Shown piece after piece: positions 20,557-29,062 of a stretch of 45,651 bases of DNA (positions are counted from its first letter, which is position 1; every line of letters begins with the position of its first letter). This stretch comes from Hysterium pulicare CBS 123377. Taxonomy: Eukaryota > Ascomycota > Dothideomycetes > Hysteriales > Hysteriaceae. The DNA is taken from contig AJFK01000179.1 of the NCBI GenBank assembly GCA_000467715.1, positions 1 through 45,651 on the forward strand, in the 5' to 3' direction. The position numbers were made by a program, and so were the translations under genes. Below the pieces are notes generated by a model. That model saw only the letters and a list, made by a program, of their open reading frames with translations. It had not been told where the DNA came from and did no database searches.

Positions 20557-23052
20557 ATGAGGAGTCGATATGCATTCAATCGGTCACGTTTATCGCAAGC
20601 GACCACGTTTACATTACAACCATATAAATATCACCCACTACTGTCCTCCAAGTGGATACGCCTTCTCGAAATAGCTCCTTCTATAGATGGCAAGGCCGTC
20701 AGCTGTTCGTTGCGGACATTTGAGTTGCACAATTGCCCTTCCTTCTCTGCTGTCTCCTATACTTGGGGACATTCATTCATGTCCTTCTCCAAAGCACCTT
20801 CCCTAGGCTCGAAAAAAGACAATTCCAAAAAGTTGAGCCAGAATTGGGATTCAGAAGAGTCTGGACGTGTACGACGATACCCCATTACTCTTGACGGCTG
20901 CTCGATAAAAGTCACCGCGAACCTGAGAGATGCCCTTCGAATGCTTGTCAAATCAGCCTTCTCGCGAAAAAACAACACAACTCTCAATTACTTCTGGATA
21001 GATGCGTTATGTGTTAACCAATCCGACGTCTCGGAGAGGAACGTGGCTGTCGCCAGTATGGCAGAAATCTTCAGAACTGCACAGAATGTCATCGTGTGGC
21101 TTGGTAAAGAGGACGAATTCACCGCAGACGCTCTTCAAACCATCGACAAGATATCGCAGATTCCCGAAGAAAAATGGAATTTGGTCAGCTACACCAGCTT
21201 CTACCAAGACGGCGGATTTGATAAGCGCAGTGTGGTCCCGGATCTGTCGTACCACAACTGGCTAGGGCTCATTGCATTAATAAATCGTCCTTGGTTCAAA
21301 CGGGCTTGGGTAGTTCAAGAGCTGGCAATGGCGAGGTCTGCTCTAGTTGTCTGCGGGTCTAGAACCTTTCAATGGGAGAAGCTATCCAAAACTTTGGCCT
21401 TTATCAAGAGCACGAGGTGGTACCACCATCTGACCATCGACAAATTGAAACACATCAGCTCTCTCCGGCGAAACCCCGGCATTTACAAGCGTTTACTAAA
21501 TACAAATATGAACATCGGTATGGGTGCAATATACCTCGATCGAACGAGAGCCGACATGGATGTTTCTGGTCGGTTAAGCCTACACAAACAACACCGAAGA
21601 CGAAAACCTCCTTTGGGTGTACTTCTGAGCACACACCGATTTTCAAAGGCCACAGATCCGCGTGATAAGGTGTACGCTTTCTTAGGTTTGGCAGACCGAA
21701 GATTAGCACCATTCAGAGATCTGCCAAAGATTTTGACTCCTAATTATAATTTGACGGTTCAAGAAGTGTATCTCGAGACTGCGCGAGCGATGCTATTTTC
21801 ATACGGACATCTAGGGCTGCTATCCCACGTCCAAGATCCATCTTGGACTCGAATTCCTAATCTCCCTTCCTGGGTACCAGATTATACTGTAGCTTTAGAT
21901 CCCTACCCTCTAGCGTTCCGCGGCACCTTTCGATGGAAGGCAAGTGGCGATGTTAAATGGGATATGAGTGAACATGGAGTGCCGAGAGATCAGCTCTTTG
22001 TTCAAGGCTACCAACTAGACGACATAGATCAGGTCTCGGTATTACGCGACGAGTCAAAGGATGCCGCGGTTACATGGGCTAGTATCGTCAAGCTTGCGCT
22101 TGCCTTGGATGATAACTACCAGAGTACTCGCTCTGAAAGACATTCAACCCAATCTCGTGTCGAGGTCTTATGGAGAACACTCACCAGTATGTAAGGTCCG
22201 GGTACAAAGTCCATGTCGTCGCCTTTGTACTTTTCTCTTATGTTCAAGTATTAAACGGGTTGTGGCAGAACCAAAACCCCCTTTTTGAAGTTCATGCTAA
22301 TTGTACTCCCACCTTTAGCAAACACATACGCGCGACAACACCCTGCACCCGGGCATGCAGGCGATCTCTTTATCGACTATATTCTAAATCTCCAGATACG
22401 CCATCGGCTGACGCCGTGGTCAAGCGACGAAGACTTTCAGCCACATCATTCCCCTCTTTCCGAGACTACACATCCAGATTGGCATGCTCTGCTTGCTGCT
22501 GAGCCTCCAGGCTCGCCATACGGCCTGGATGCGTACAAGAAACGACTGGGCGCACTTGTTGAGCGTATGTTCAATGGAACTTACTCCCCAATAGGGCTCG
22601 CACAACTTCAACATGAATTTGAACAATCTGGGGGAAGGATGCGACGCATGTTCAAGACTCAGAATAAATATCTGGGCACAGGCCCAAGATCGTTGAAGCC
22701 AGGCGATGAAGTTTGGGTCCTTGCCGGAGCTGCCGTTCCTTGTACGTAAGGTCCGGGTACAAAGCCTTTGTCCCTTCTTTGTACTTTTCCCTTGGATTTT
22801 CACTACCCACATCCCTCTCAGGTGATATCTGAAGATTAGAACACTATAATCAGAAGCATCAAGCGGGTTCTGGTAGTACTAAAACTCTTTTTTTTGAAGA
22901 CCATGCTAATTGTACTCCTACCTTTAGTTGTGTTGCGTCGAATGTCCAACGGAAACCATCGTATCATAGGAGAGGCTTACGTTTATGGTGTTATGCATGG
23001 GGAGGTACCAGCCGATATGGCACTCCCACTACGGGCCATTGTGTTGGAATAA
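20557..23052 (+). CDS. HET-domain protein (heterokaryon incompatibility family)
   Basis: HET proteins trigger cell death or growth arrest after fusion of genetically different hyphae. This one's partner is unknown. Exons: 20557-22186, 22319-22741, 22928-23052; introns 132 and 186 bp; product 725 aa. HET motifs in order: FSAVSYTWG (63-71), YFWIDALCVNQ (145-155), RNVAVASMAEIFRTAQNVIVWLG (161-183), then LINRPWFKRAWVVQELAMA. Further motifs are DPRDKVYAFLGLA, LPSWVPDY and, after the splices, LWRTLTTNTYARQHPAPG and FVLRRMSNGNHRIIGEAYVYGVMHGE, the usual C-terminal signature of 'HET-6'-like proteins. The insert at about 305-350 is basic. Both introns interrupt family-conserved stretches that become contiguous only if the 5' sites are GTATGT (22187) and GTACGT (22742). 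The two introns are homologous to each other; see their own entries. Intact and probably functional. Confidence 0.93.
22187..22318 (+). other. HET intron 1, introner-like element copy A
   Basis: 132-bp GT..AG intron. Its first 23 bases match those of intron 2 at 22 positions, and its last 26 bases (from CATGCTAATTG to ACCTTTAG) match at 25. It carries the perfect inverted repeat GTACAAAG (22202-22209) / CTTTGTAC (22223-22230), which would form an 8-bp hairpin near the 5' splice site. The neighbouring block ACGGGTTGTGGCAGAACC also aligns with intron 2. Such end identity is far above that expected of unrelated introns. Confidence 0.85.
22742..22927 (+). other. HET intron 2, introner-like element copy B
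   Basis: 186-bp GT..AG intron homologous to intron 1, with the same hairpin arms GTACAAAG (22757-22764) and CTTTGTAC (22777-22784) and the same 3' block. It is 54 bp longer because of extra central sequence at about 22792-22860, which itself contains a possible alternative 3' splice site (CCCTCTCAG, ending about 22820). Confidence 0.85.
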
Positions 23053-23206
23053 TTGTACAGTATGACGAAGCCCGTAACCTATGTCATTCATCATGCGATA
23101 CTCGTTTATTTGAGACTGGATGTTCTACGCTTTGCGCAGGTATGTAAGAATTCAAGAAAAGTAGATTTTGCGTCATGTACAGTGTATTATATGGGCTGAC
23201 CATCAT

Positions 23207-24179
23207 CTAGAGACCGAACCAAGCCTCCGAAGCTGCCAGATGTGCAGGTACTGAGTGACCGACACCTGTCGCATAGATGCCTTGCACATTGTCTCCATAA
23301 TTCGATGTCGTGTACTGAGAGTCCGGCGTGTTCGGTTTGGAATCGGTAGCCGTCTGACTAACACCAAAAACGTTCGTCCACTGCTTAATTTCCTCTTGGT
23401 AATTCTGCGGTGCAAGCGTGCCATCGGCGGAGCCATGCCAAATCTGCATCTTTGGCCTCGTGCCATTGTAATTTGGATACATGGCTCTGGCGGTATCACC
23501 CCACGCCTCGGCAGTCTTTGTCATCCGCCCTCCCGAACAGTCATTGTTCCATTGGTCGACACCGTTGCCCACAAAGCATCCCGCTGCGACGCCCGAGTAA
23601 AGGGAGATGGCTGTGATCATATCGGGATATGTTGCGGCCAAAACATTGCTCATCATGGCTGCATAGAAGTAAGACAAGTTCAAGTGATTCCTCAGCTTGT
23701 ACACTTACCGCCAGATGAACCCCCAGTAACAAAGACTTTCTTAGGATCAATCTTGTACTCCTTAATTGCGTATGTAATCATGTTCGCAATAGCATTCGAG
23801 TCTCCTCCGCCATTATGTGAGAGCGAAGCTTTGCTGGACACATCCCAGCAAGTACCACTGTTCGGACTACTTGGCCAGACAGTGACATATCCCTTCTTGT
23901 CCGATCCTTGCTTCCATGGGATCTTGCTGTTTGTGAAGTAGCTCTGTGCAGAAGACTGACAAGAGTGAATCACGACCACTAGCGCATCACTTTGCACTTT
24001 GTCTGGGACGTACACGTACCTTGATTATCGGTTAGCTTCCTTTGCGGAAAATGGATGAGAATAGGTACGGACATGCCGGCCTTTGATGCACTGCCTCCAT
24101 AGTTGCTAACTTGGGTCAAAGAAGCCCCGGATGCCGTGCAAGAGAGGACCAAAGTAGCGAAGAGTGTCGATAGATGCAT
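23207..24179 (-). CDS. Secreted acetylxylan esterase, carbohydrate esterase family 1
   Basis: Removes acetyl groups from xylan and so helps the xylanase. Minus-strand exons: 24179-24073, 24019-23709, 23658-23207; introns 53 and 50 bp; product 289 aa. A signal peptide covers about residues 1-20 (MHLSTLFATLVLSCTASGAS), followed by the family-typical SLTQVSNYGG start. GMYVYVPDKV forms across intron 1. Family motifs are SGTCWDVSS, SLSHNGGGDSNAIANM, nucleophile Ser137 in TGGSSGAMMSNV (spanning intron 2), YSGVAAGCF, PKMQIWHGSADGTLAPQNYQEE and the catalytic His region GVGHSVPAH. There is no C-terminal CBM1. The frame is open from a GTG three codons upstream, but the ATG at 24179 is the natural start. 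A feruloyl esterase of the same fold is the main alternative; the sequence style resembles AxeA-type enzymes. It shares a divergent 871-bp promoter region with the AA9 gene. Confidence 0.93.
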
Positions 24180-25050
24180 GATGACCACAGTGTAGCAAAC
24201 AACGGGTGCAACAGGTCCTGATAAGGACTCATGTCGACGGGTATCTGGGCGCCTTCATATTTAGTCGATCCCGGTAAACGAGTTTTTGAGTGATAGGTGG
24301 AAACACGTCGAGAATCGAATACCGAAGTAGATGAAGTAAGTCTTCAATATCGCCGCTGTCTTGGAGCGGCTTCTTTAATGCTTAGCCTAAACAAGGATCA
24401 TATACAAGCTTTCCCCACAACATTCTTTATATAACCGGATCGGTTCACAGCCCAGATGCAAGAACATGGATTGTCGAAGATCGTCGAATAAAGTCCCCGC
24501 AGTACTTTAAACACGGTTTCTGTGAAACGAGTCGCCCCAATTCGCTGATCCGAAACAACAACCAGAACGTGAATGGTCAGCTCACATCTCCAATATCTAC
24601 CGGCCATTAGTGGCAGTTACGTGAAGAATGCGTACATTGATGATAGTGTTAATATCCTATCCCTGAACATATCATCCGTTCAGACTCGGCTTGGAAGTGC
24701 CGCCCTTTATAGTGCTCCAGGTTCATGATTTCACAAGATTCTCTTCTCTTGCCTCCCGCCACCGCGTGTTCTGACAATCTGCGCCCAAAATATACATATT
24801 AACAATTCGCACTTCTATCTCTCGACTTGACAAATTCGGTTTCTCGGTTACCAGGATTCTCTTCATTTCGGTACATACATTATACCGCGCAGTTGGTTGG
24901 GATATTCGCTTGCATTCTCTTCAACGCGGAATATCATCGCCCTAGAAGCTACACTGTCTCTCTTTTCACGTAGCTATCCCCATTTCACGCACCCATAACG
25001 CGGCAGCCTGTCACGTCGACGTTTTTCATATTCGTCCACAACCATTCACC
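24180..25050. promoter_or_regulatory. Shared divergent promoter region, CE1 esterase / AA9 LPMO
   Basis: 871 bp. TTAGCCTAA at 24382-24390 is the same 9-mer as at 7766-7774 upstream of the xylanase and contains GGCTAA (minus strand), the XlnR/Xyr1 core. It lies about 200 bp from the esterase start and 660 bp from the AA9 start. A TTTATAG word near 24707 could be a weak TATA element. No gene; the minus-strand ORF at 24398-24607 is not coding in style. Confidence 0.45.
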
Positions 25051-25978
25051 ATGTGGCAACTTTTAGTCTCAATGGTAGCCTTCTTGGCACAAAAGGCATC
25101 CACTCATGGCGGCTGCTTGAACTACACAGTCGGCGACACATGGTACAGAGGGTGAGCCGTACTCCTTTCTATACATCTCAGCGACCTCCTGAATCATCTT
25201 CAGCTACTCTCCCTACGATCCCCCAGAAACACAAGATGGCCAGCCCTGGCTCGTCCAACGTAAATGGGTTTCCATAAACCCCATCTTTGAAGCCGACAAC
25301 ATCTCCCTATCATGCAACTACCCTGGCGATCCAGCCGTAGCCTCCATTCCCATCAACGCTGGTGAGAACATCACCGCCGTATACTACGATTGGCTTCACA
25401 CCGTCGGACCCATGGTGGTCTGGATGGCGGACTGCGGAGGGAGTTGCGCACACTTCAATGCCTCGCAGGCGAACTGGTTCAAAATTGCGGAAGAGGGCTT
25501 ACTCGACGGGACCATTACGACGGGAATGTGGTTCCAGCATGCATTTCAGACGTGGGACGGCACACCTTCATTGTGGACGGAGAAGATTCCGGCGACGCTG
25601 AAACCAGGGAACTATTTGATCCGCCACGAGATTATTAGTTTGCATATCGAGCATAAGCCGCAGTGGTACCCCGAGTGTGCGCATTTGGTTGTGAAGGGTA
25701 ATGGGACGAAGTTCCCGGACAAGAAGTATATGGCGAAAATTCCTGGAGTATACAACATGAGTCGTAAGTGGCTGGCTGGCTGCTATTTGATGAAGATATT
25801 CGTTTGGAAAAGGGTACTTGAAAGAAATGCTGATGATCCACAGAACCTCAAATCAACATCGATGTCTACTCTGCTGCCAATCAAAATGCTACTGTGAGTT
25901 ATATGCTGCTATGGCCTGATAGTTGCTGACCTGATGTAGACGTACAAGATTCCTGGCCCGCCTGTTTGGAGAGGTTAA
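25051..25978 (+). CDS. Secreted AA9-type lytic polysaccharide monooxygenase
   Basis: Copper enzyme of the AA9 type, which oxidatively cleave cellulose or related glucans outside the cell. Exons: 25051-25151, 25204-25763, 25844-25893, 25940-25978; introns 52, 80 and 46 bp; product 249 aa. Cleavage of the signal peptide after Thr18 would expose His19 (mature His1, followed by GGCLNYTV), the first histidine-brace ligand. The second His is in YYDWLHTVGPMVVWMADC. Family motifs are WFKIAEEGLLDGT, GMWFQHAFQTWDGTPSLW, IPATLKPGNYLIRHEIISLH, and PQWYPECAHLVV with the axial Tyr. The last exons add QPQINIDVYS and TYKIPGPPVW, the usual AA9 ending. There is no CBM1. The N-terminal segment after His1 differs from the commonest AA9s, so it belongs to a less-studied subgroup and activity on cellulose is not assured. 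Confidence 0.9.
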
Positions 25979-26173
25979 ATACGGGCTATTGATATCTGCG
26001 TCAAATTGTATCTCTCTAAATGGATTTTTTTTTCATATTTGTACATATGAATATCTCAAACACGAGATGAATTTTGCAAACCATGGCATGAACTTCTTGA
26101 ACTAAAGCAGCCTCCTCGTGAAAACAAGACTGACCAACTGATGACGAGGTTGAGGTTGAGGGGTTCAGAGAAT

Positions 26174-27004
26174 CTATGCAACTTCTGAAATCCAATCCCT
26201 TACCTCAACATCTTGAAATGCTTCACTCCTGAACTTCGGGAAGGGTTTCTGCTTTGATACAATGCAGCTCCTATAATACGTAAATTCAAGCGTAAGGGTT
26301 AAAGAGCCTTCTTTCTGTAAAGGGGCGCTTGGACGGTCAATGGCGATTCTGAAGTCGGGTCGGTCCCAGTCCCCGAATACCCTTTTTTCAACATAATCAT
26401 AAAGCAGACCCATAGTTAGCCTGTCATTCGAGGGGAACTTCACCTCCCCTCGTTTTGCCAGGCTGCTGTCGTCGAGGGGATGGATTTCAACGACTTTGAA
26501 ACTTCGGATCGGCTCTGTGGTGACTAACATTCGCCTCCAACTCGCATCAGCCCGTCTCCAGACTTTGGGTCGCGCATTCCAGGGCAATGCGAGGAAGAGT
26601 GCTGTCGGAGAGTCCATGTCGCCTGGATCTGGGGCGTTCGAGAGATCTCCATAGAGGATGTCCCAGTCTACTGAGGCGATTGCTGGATGGGAAGAAAACC
26701 AGCCGGGGAAGGATGCTATGAGGAGATGATTTAGTTTAGGTTGTTCAAGGGTTATTGAGTTTCCCTCCAGAGGCTTGAAGAATAGGTGGCGTTGAAGGGA
26801 TGGAGATGTGTCTATGAGACTGTGCCATGTTTTGTTGACGCGGAGGCAATTTACAAGTATATCTCGCTGTTGTGTCTCAAGAAGAATGATCTCGAGTAGT
26901 TCCAGAGAGATTGACGAGACGTTGGACATTTTCAATGGGAACGGCGTTGATGGATCGGATTTTGGGTAGTAGGCAACTATCTGTACTAGGTTATGTAAGC
27001 TCAT
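26174..27004 (-). CDS. F-box-like protein
   Basis: Single-exon frame, 276 aa from the ATG at 27004. A second ATG at 26929 (MSNVSSISLELLEI) starts exactly at the domain and is an equally good start. An F-box-like helix bundle at about residues 30-75 (LELLEIILLETQQRDILVNCLRVNKTWHSLID, then SPSLQRHLFFKP) would bind Skp1 in an SCF ubiquitin ligase. The rest has the conserved style of fungal F-box proteins of this length (WRRMLVTTEPIRSFKVVEI, GLLYDYVEKRVF) and no recognisable substrate-binding repeats. Such genes are numerous and variable in Pezizomycotina. It is convergent with the AA9 gene (196 bp apart) and divergent from the 27308 gene. Confidence 0.75.
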   Translation of the reverse strand: MSLHNLVQIVAYYPKSDPSTPFPLKMSNVSSISLELLEIILLETQQRDILVNCLRVNKTWHSLIDTSPSLQRHLFFKPLEGNSITLEQPKLNHLLIASFPGWFSSHPAIASVDWDILYGDLSNAPDPGDMDSPTALFLALPWNARPKVWRRADASWRRMLVTTEPIRSFKVVEIHPLDDSSLAKRGEVKFPSNDRLTMGLLYDYVEKRVFGDWDRPDFRIAIDRPSAPLQKEGSLTLTLEFTYYRSCIVSKQKPFPKFRSEAFQDVEVRDWISEVA

Positions 27005-27307
27005 AGAAGCGGGAGAGCTGCATGACCAACCACAACGGAATCAATAATGAAGCATGGATGCGGCCACAGCATTCAACACCGAAAATGCACGCTACCATGG
27101 CGCGTCTTACCGCCGTCCCGCCGAGTACCGAACCTTACAATTCCATTCTTAATTTTGCTTGTAGACATTCACTCGCTCAACGCAGCACTGCACCCCCGTA
27201 GTCGCTCAACCAGCTCTCCAATTCCCCCATCCCCTCACCCTCCCCCCGCCCTGTCGTTCCTATACCGCTCCCAAATCCCCCACAGTCTTCCTTACTCTTC
27301 ATGCGCC

Positions 27308-28218
27308 ATGAGCGGTACCACAGGCTCTCTTCCCCCCATATCCCTCGCTTCGGTCTCGATCGGCTTTATCTCCTTCGCCTTCACACTCGCCACCTTCCTA
27401 AATGTCTTCTGGTCTAGTCTTCGTACCATCTACGCCGCACCTAAAGAAATAAGGGACTATCTGTCAAATTTGAAACAGGGCCTCTATGAGGAGAGGGCGC
27501 ACTTGAGGAGGGTGAGGCGGAGGAAGAAGAGCGCCAGGAGGAGTTCGAGTAGGCAAAGAGCGGGGAGTCGAGGGAGGGAGAGCGGTAGAGGAGGAGGGAT
27601 GGGTTCTAAGGCTGGTAGTACGGGGGTGGGAAGGGCGAAAAGTAGAGGAAAGGCAGGAATGGGACATCATGTAGAAAGAGACCTTGAAAATTGGGCTGGG
27701 AACACAGGACCTCTTGGCGACGAAAATGACTCCTCTCTCCGCGTCATGAGAACCGCTGTAAGAGACATGATCCGTGACTTTCGTCGGATAGAGAGGCCAT
27801 TCTTGAAGCCGAAGGATCAGAGCAATGGAGGTGTTGGAGGTGAGAAGGATAGAGCATATTGGGAGGACGACGAGGATCAATGGCCCGATTACTATCATAC
27901 TGAGTATAGGCAGTGTGGGTTTAAAGAGCGGTTTCTGTGGCTTAGGAGGAAGAATGATGTTGTATGGTTATTGGAGGGGCTTGCGAGGGTGGAGACGAGG
28001 AGGATTGCTAAGGAGGTTGGGGAGATTGCCGCGTAAGTTTTCAGTTTACTTTTTGCATGATAAATGGTAAAACGGGTAAAACCTCGAATCATTGGCGAGC
28101 TAATTAGTGCCACAGGCTTGTAAGAGATGTGGGACGGGATCTGGAAGATGTTCAGGATTGTGTATACATGCTTGAACAGAGGTTGTCAAGAGTTGTTGGA
28201 TTAAGGAGAGTTGACTGA
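27308..28218 (+). CDS. Fungal hypothetical protein with one membrane helix and basic linker
   Basis: Exons 27308-28032 and 28116-28218 (83-bp intron); product 275 aa. The frame is open upstream to 27047, but that part is Pro/Ser-rich and reads like non-coding leader, so I start at the ATG of MSGTTGSLPPISL. A hydrophobic segment at about 12-35 (ASVSIGFISFAFTLATFLNVFW) is followed by a charged helix (KEIRDYLSNLKQGLYEERAHLRR), a very basic Arg/Ser/Gly-rich linker (about 60-115) and a folded C-terminal part (VMRTAVRDMIRDFRRIERPFL, QCGFKERFLWLRRKNDVVWLLEGL). The spliced end gives a predicted coiled coil (DVGRDLEDVQDCVYMLEQRL). I recognise the general layout from fungal membrane-anchored hypotheticals but know no function. 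Confidence 0.7.
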
Positions 28219-28410
28219 GGCTCATCGCTCGAAATCCAATATTGCCCCGAACAAGCACCGTGCTCCCAAGTTTTCGAATCCTTGCGCATGGAGGGAGTGT
28301 GCAGCCAATCTTAAAACTAGTGTGAAGGAAACCTCCAGAGATTGTCTCACATTGACATCTAAGCTGCCTCAATCTAGAACACCTCTCCCAGCCCCTGTGC
28401 AGAATTGAAG

Positions 28411-28737
28411 ATGATGGTGTTTAGCAGAACGGGCTGTCGGTCGGATGATAATTTGGATAGCGAAGAGGGCAAGATAGATGACATGGCCCACGAGATAGGT
28501 TATATGGTTCACAATATAGAGGACAAGGTCTACAAGATGGATGATATGACCCACAAGATAGGTAACGTGACCTACAAGATGGATGACATGACCTATGAGA
28601 TGGATGATATGGCCCGCGACGTGGACGACATCGACGTAATGGGGCGATATGATTGTACCAGTCCTCTTTCTCAGCAATTATGTATGCACGCTTATGTATG
28701 TACATATAAACATCCAAGATATCACATATTCCCGTAA
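28411..28737 (+). CDS. Possible small coiled-coil ORF built on heptad repeats
   Basis: 108-codon frame from ATG at 28411 to TAA. The middle is eight successive 7-residue units such as KIDDMAH, EIGYMVH, KMDDMTH, KMDDMTY and EMDDMAR, with hydrophobic residues at fixed a/d positions: an acidic, Met-rich coiled coil. The flanks (MMVFSRTGC, and a Cys/His/Tyr-rich tail) look random. Because the repeat period is 21 bp, several frames on both strands stay open, so the ORF length is weak evidence. It could be a real small gene, an alternative 3' exon of the 27308 gene (which ends in a coiled coil just upstream), or a non-coding minisatellite. Confidence 0.3.
   Translation: MMVFSRTGCRSDDNLDSEEGKIDDMAHEIGYMVHNIEDKVYKMDDMTHKIGNVTYKMDDMTYEMDDMARDVDDIDVMGRYDCTSPLSQQLCMHAYVCTYKHPRYHIFP
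28471..28638 (+). repeat. Degenerate 21-bp tandem repeat (8 units)
   Basis: Eight consecutive 21-bp units of the type AAGATGGATGAYATGACCYA, diverged but still aligned in phase. Each encodes one heptad in the plus frame. Confidence 0.75.
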
Positions 28738-29062
28738 TTCCCACCGTCTATCAAACCCCCATCAAATTGCTGAGAACGAGGCAAGAACGTGTGAATAATG
28801 ACTATCTAGGACCCCAAGACATCCGCAGAACTCAATTCCCGGATCCTAATAATAAGAAGTGTGGCTTATGCATAAATGTTGTTGAAAGGAATGGAGAAGG
28901 GTGAATTTCGCGCCGGACCCACATGATGTCGTTGAGACCCAGCACCATCGCTATGCAAACTGATAAGAACGAAGGAAAAAGGTAGCCTATGGATGACGAT
29001 GCAGCCAATGAATGGAACGAGGATGTGAAAAGCATGACGCGCCTATGCAAGTGATTATCAAC

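Larger units (their letters stand above)
28219..29062. other. Intergenic with a heptad-repeat block
   Basis: 844 bp between the 27308 gene and the ATG2 stop. The only structure is the 21-bp tandem repeat at 28471-28638 and the ORF around it (separate entries). Nothing recognisable at 28740-29062. Confidence 0.5.

Noticed and set aside
28421-28744. Minus-strand Cys/Pro/Ser-rich ORF and a second His/Val-rich minus ORF
   Set aside because: Mirror readings of the 21-bp tandem repeat; a period divisible by three keeps several frames open.
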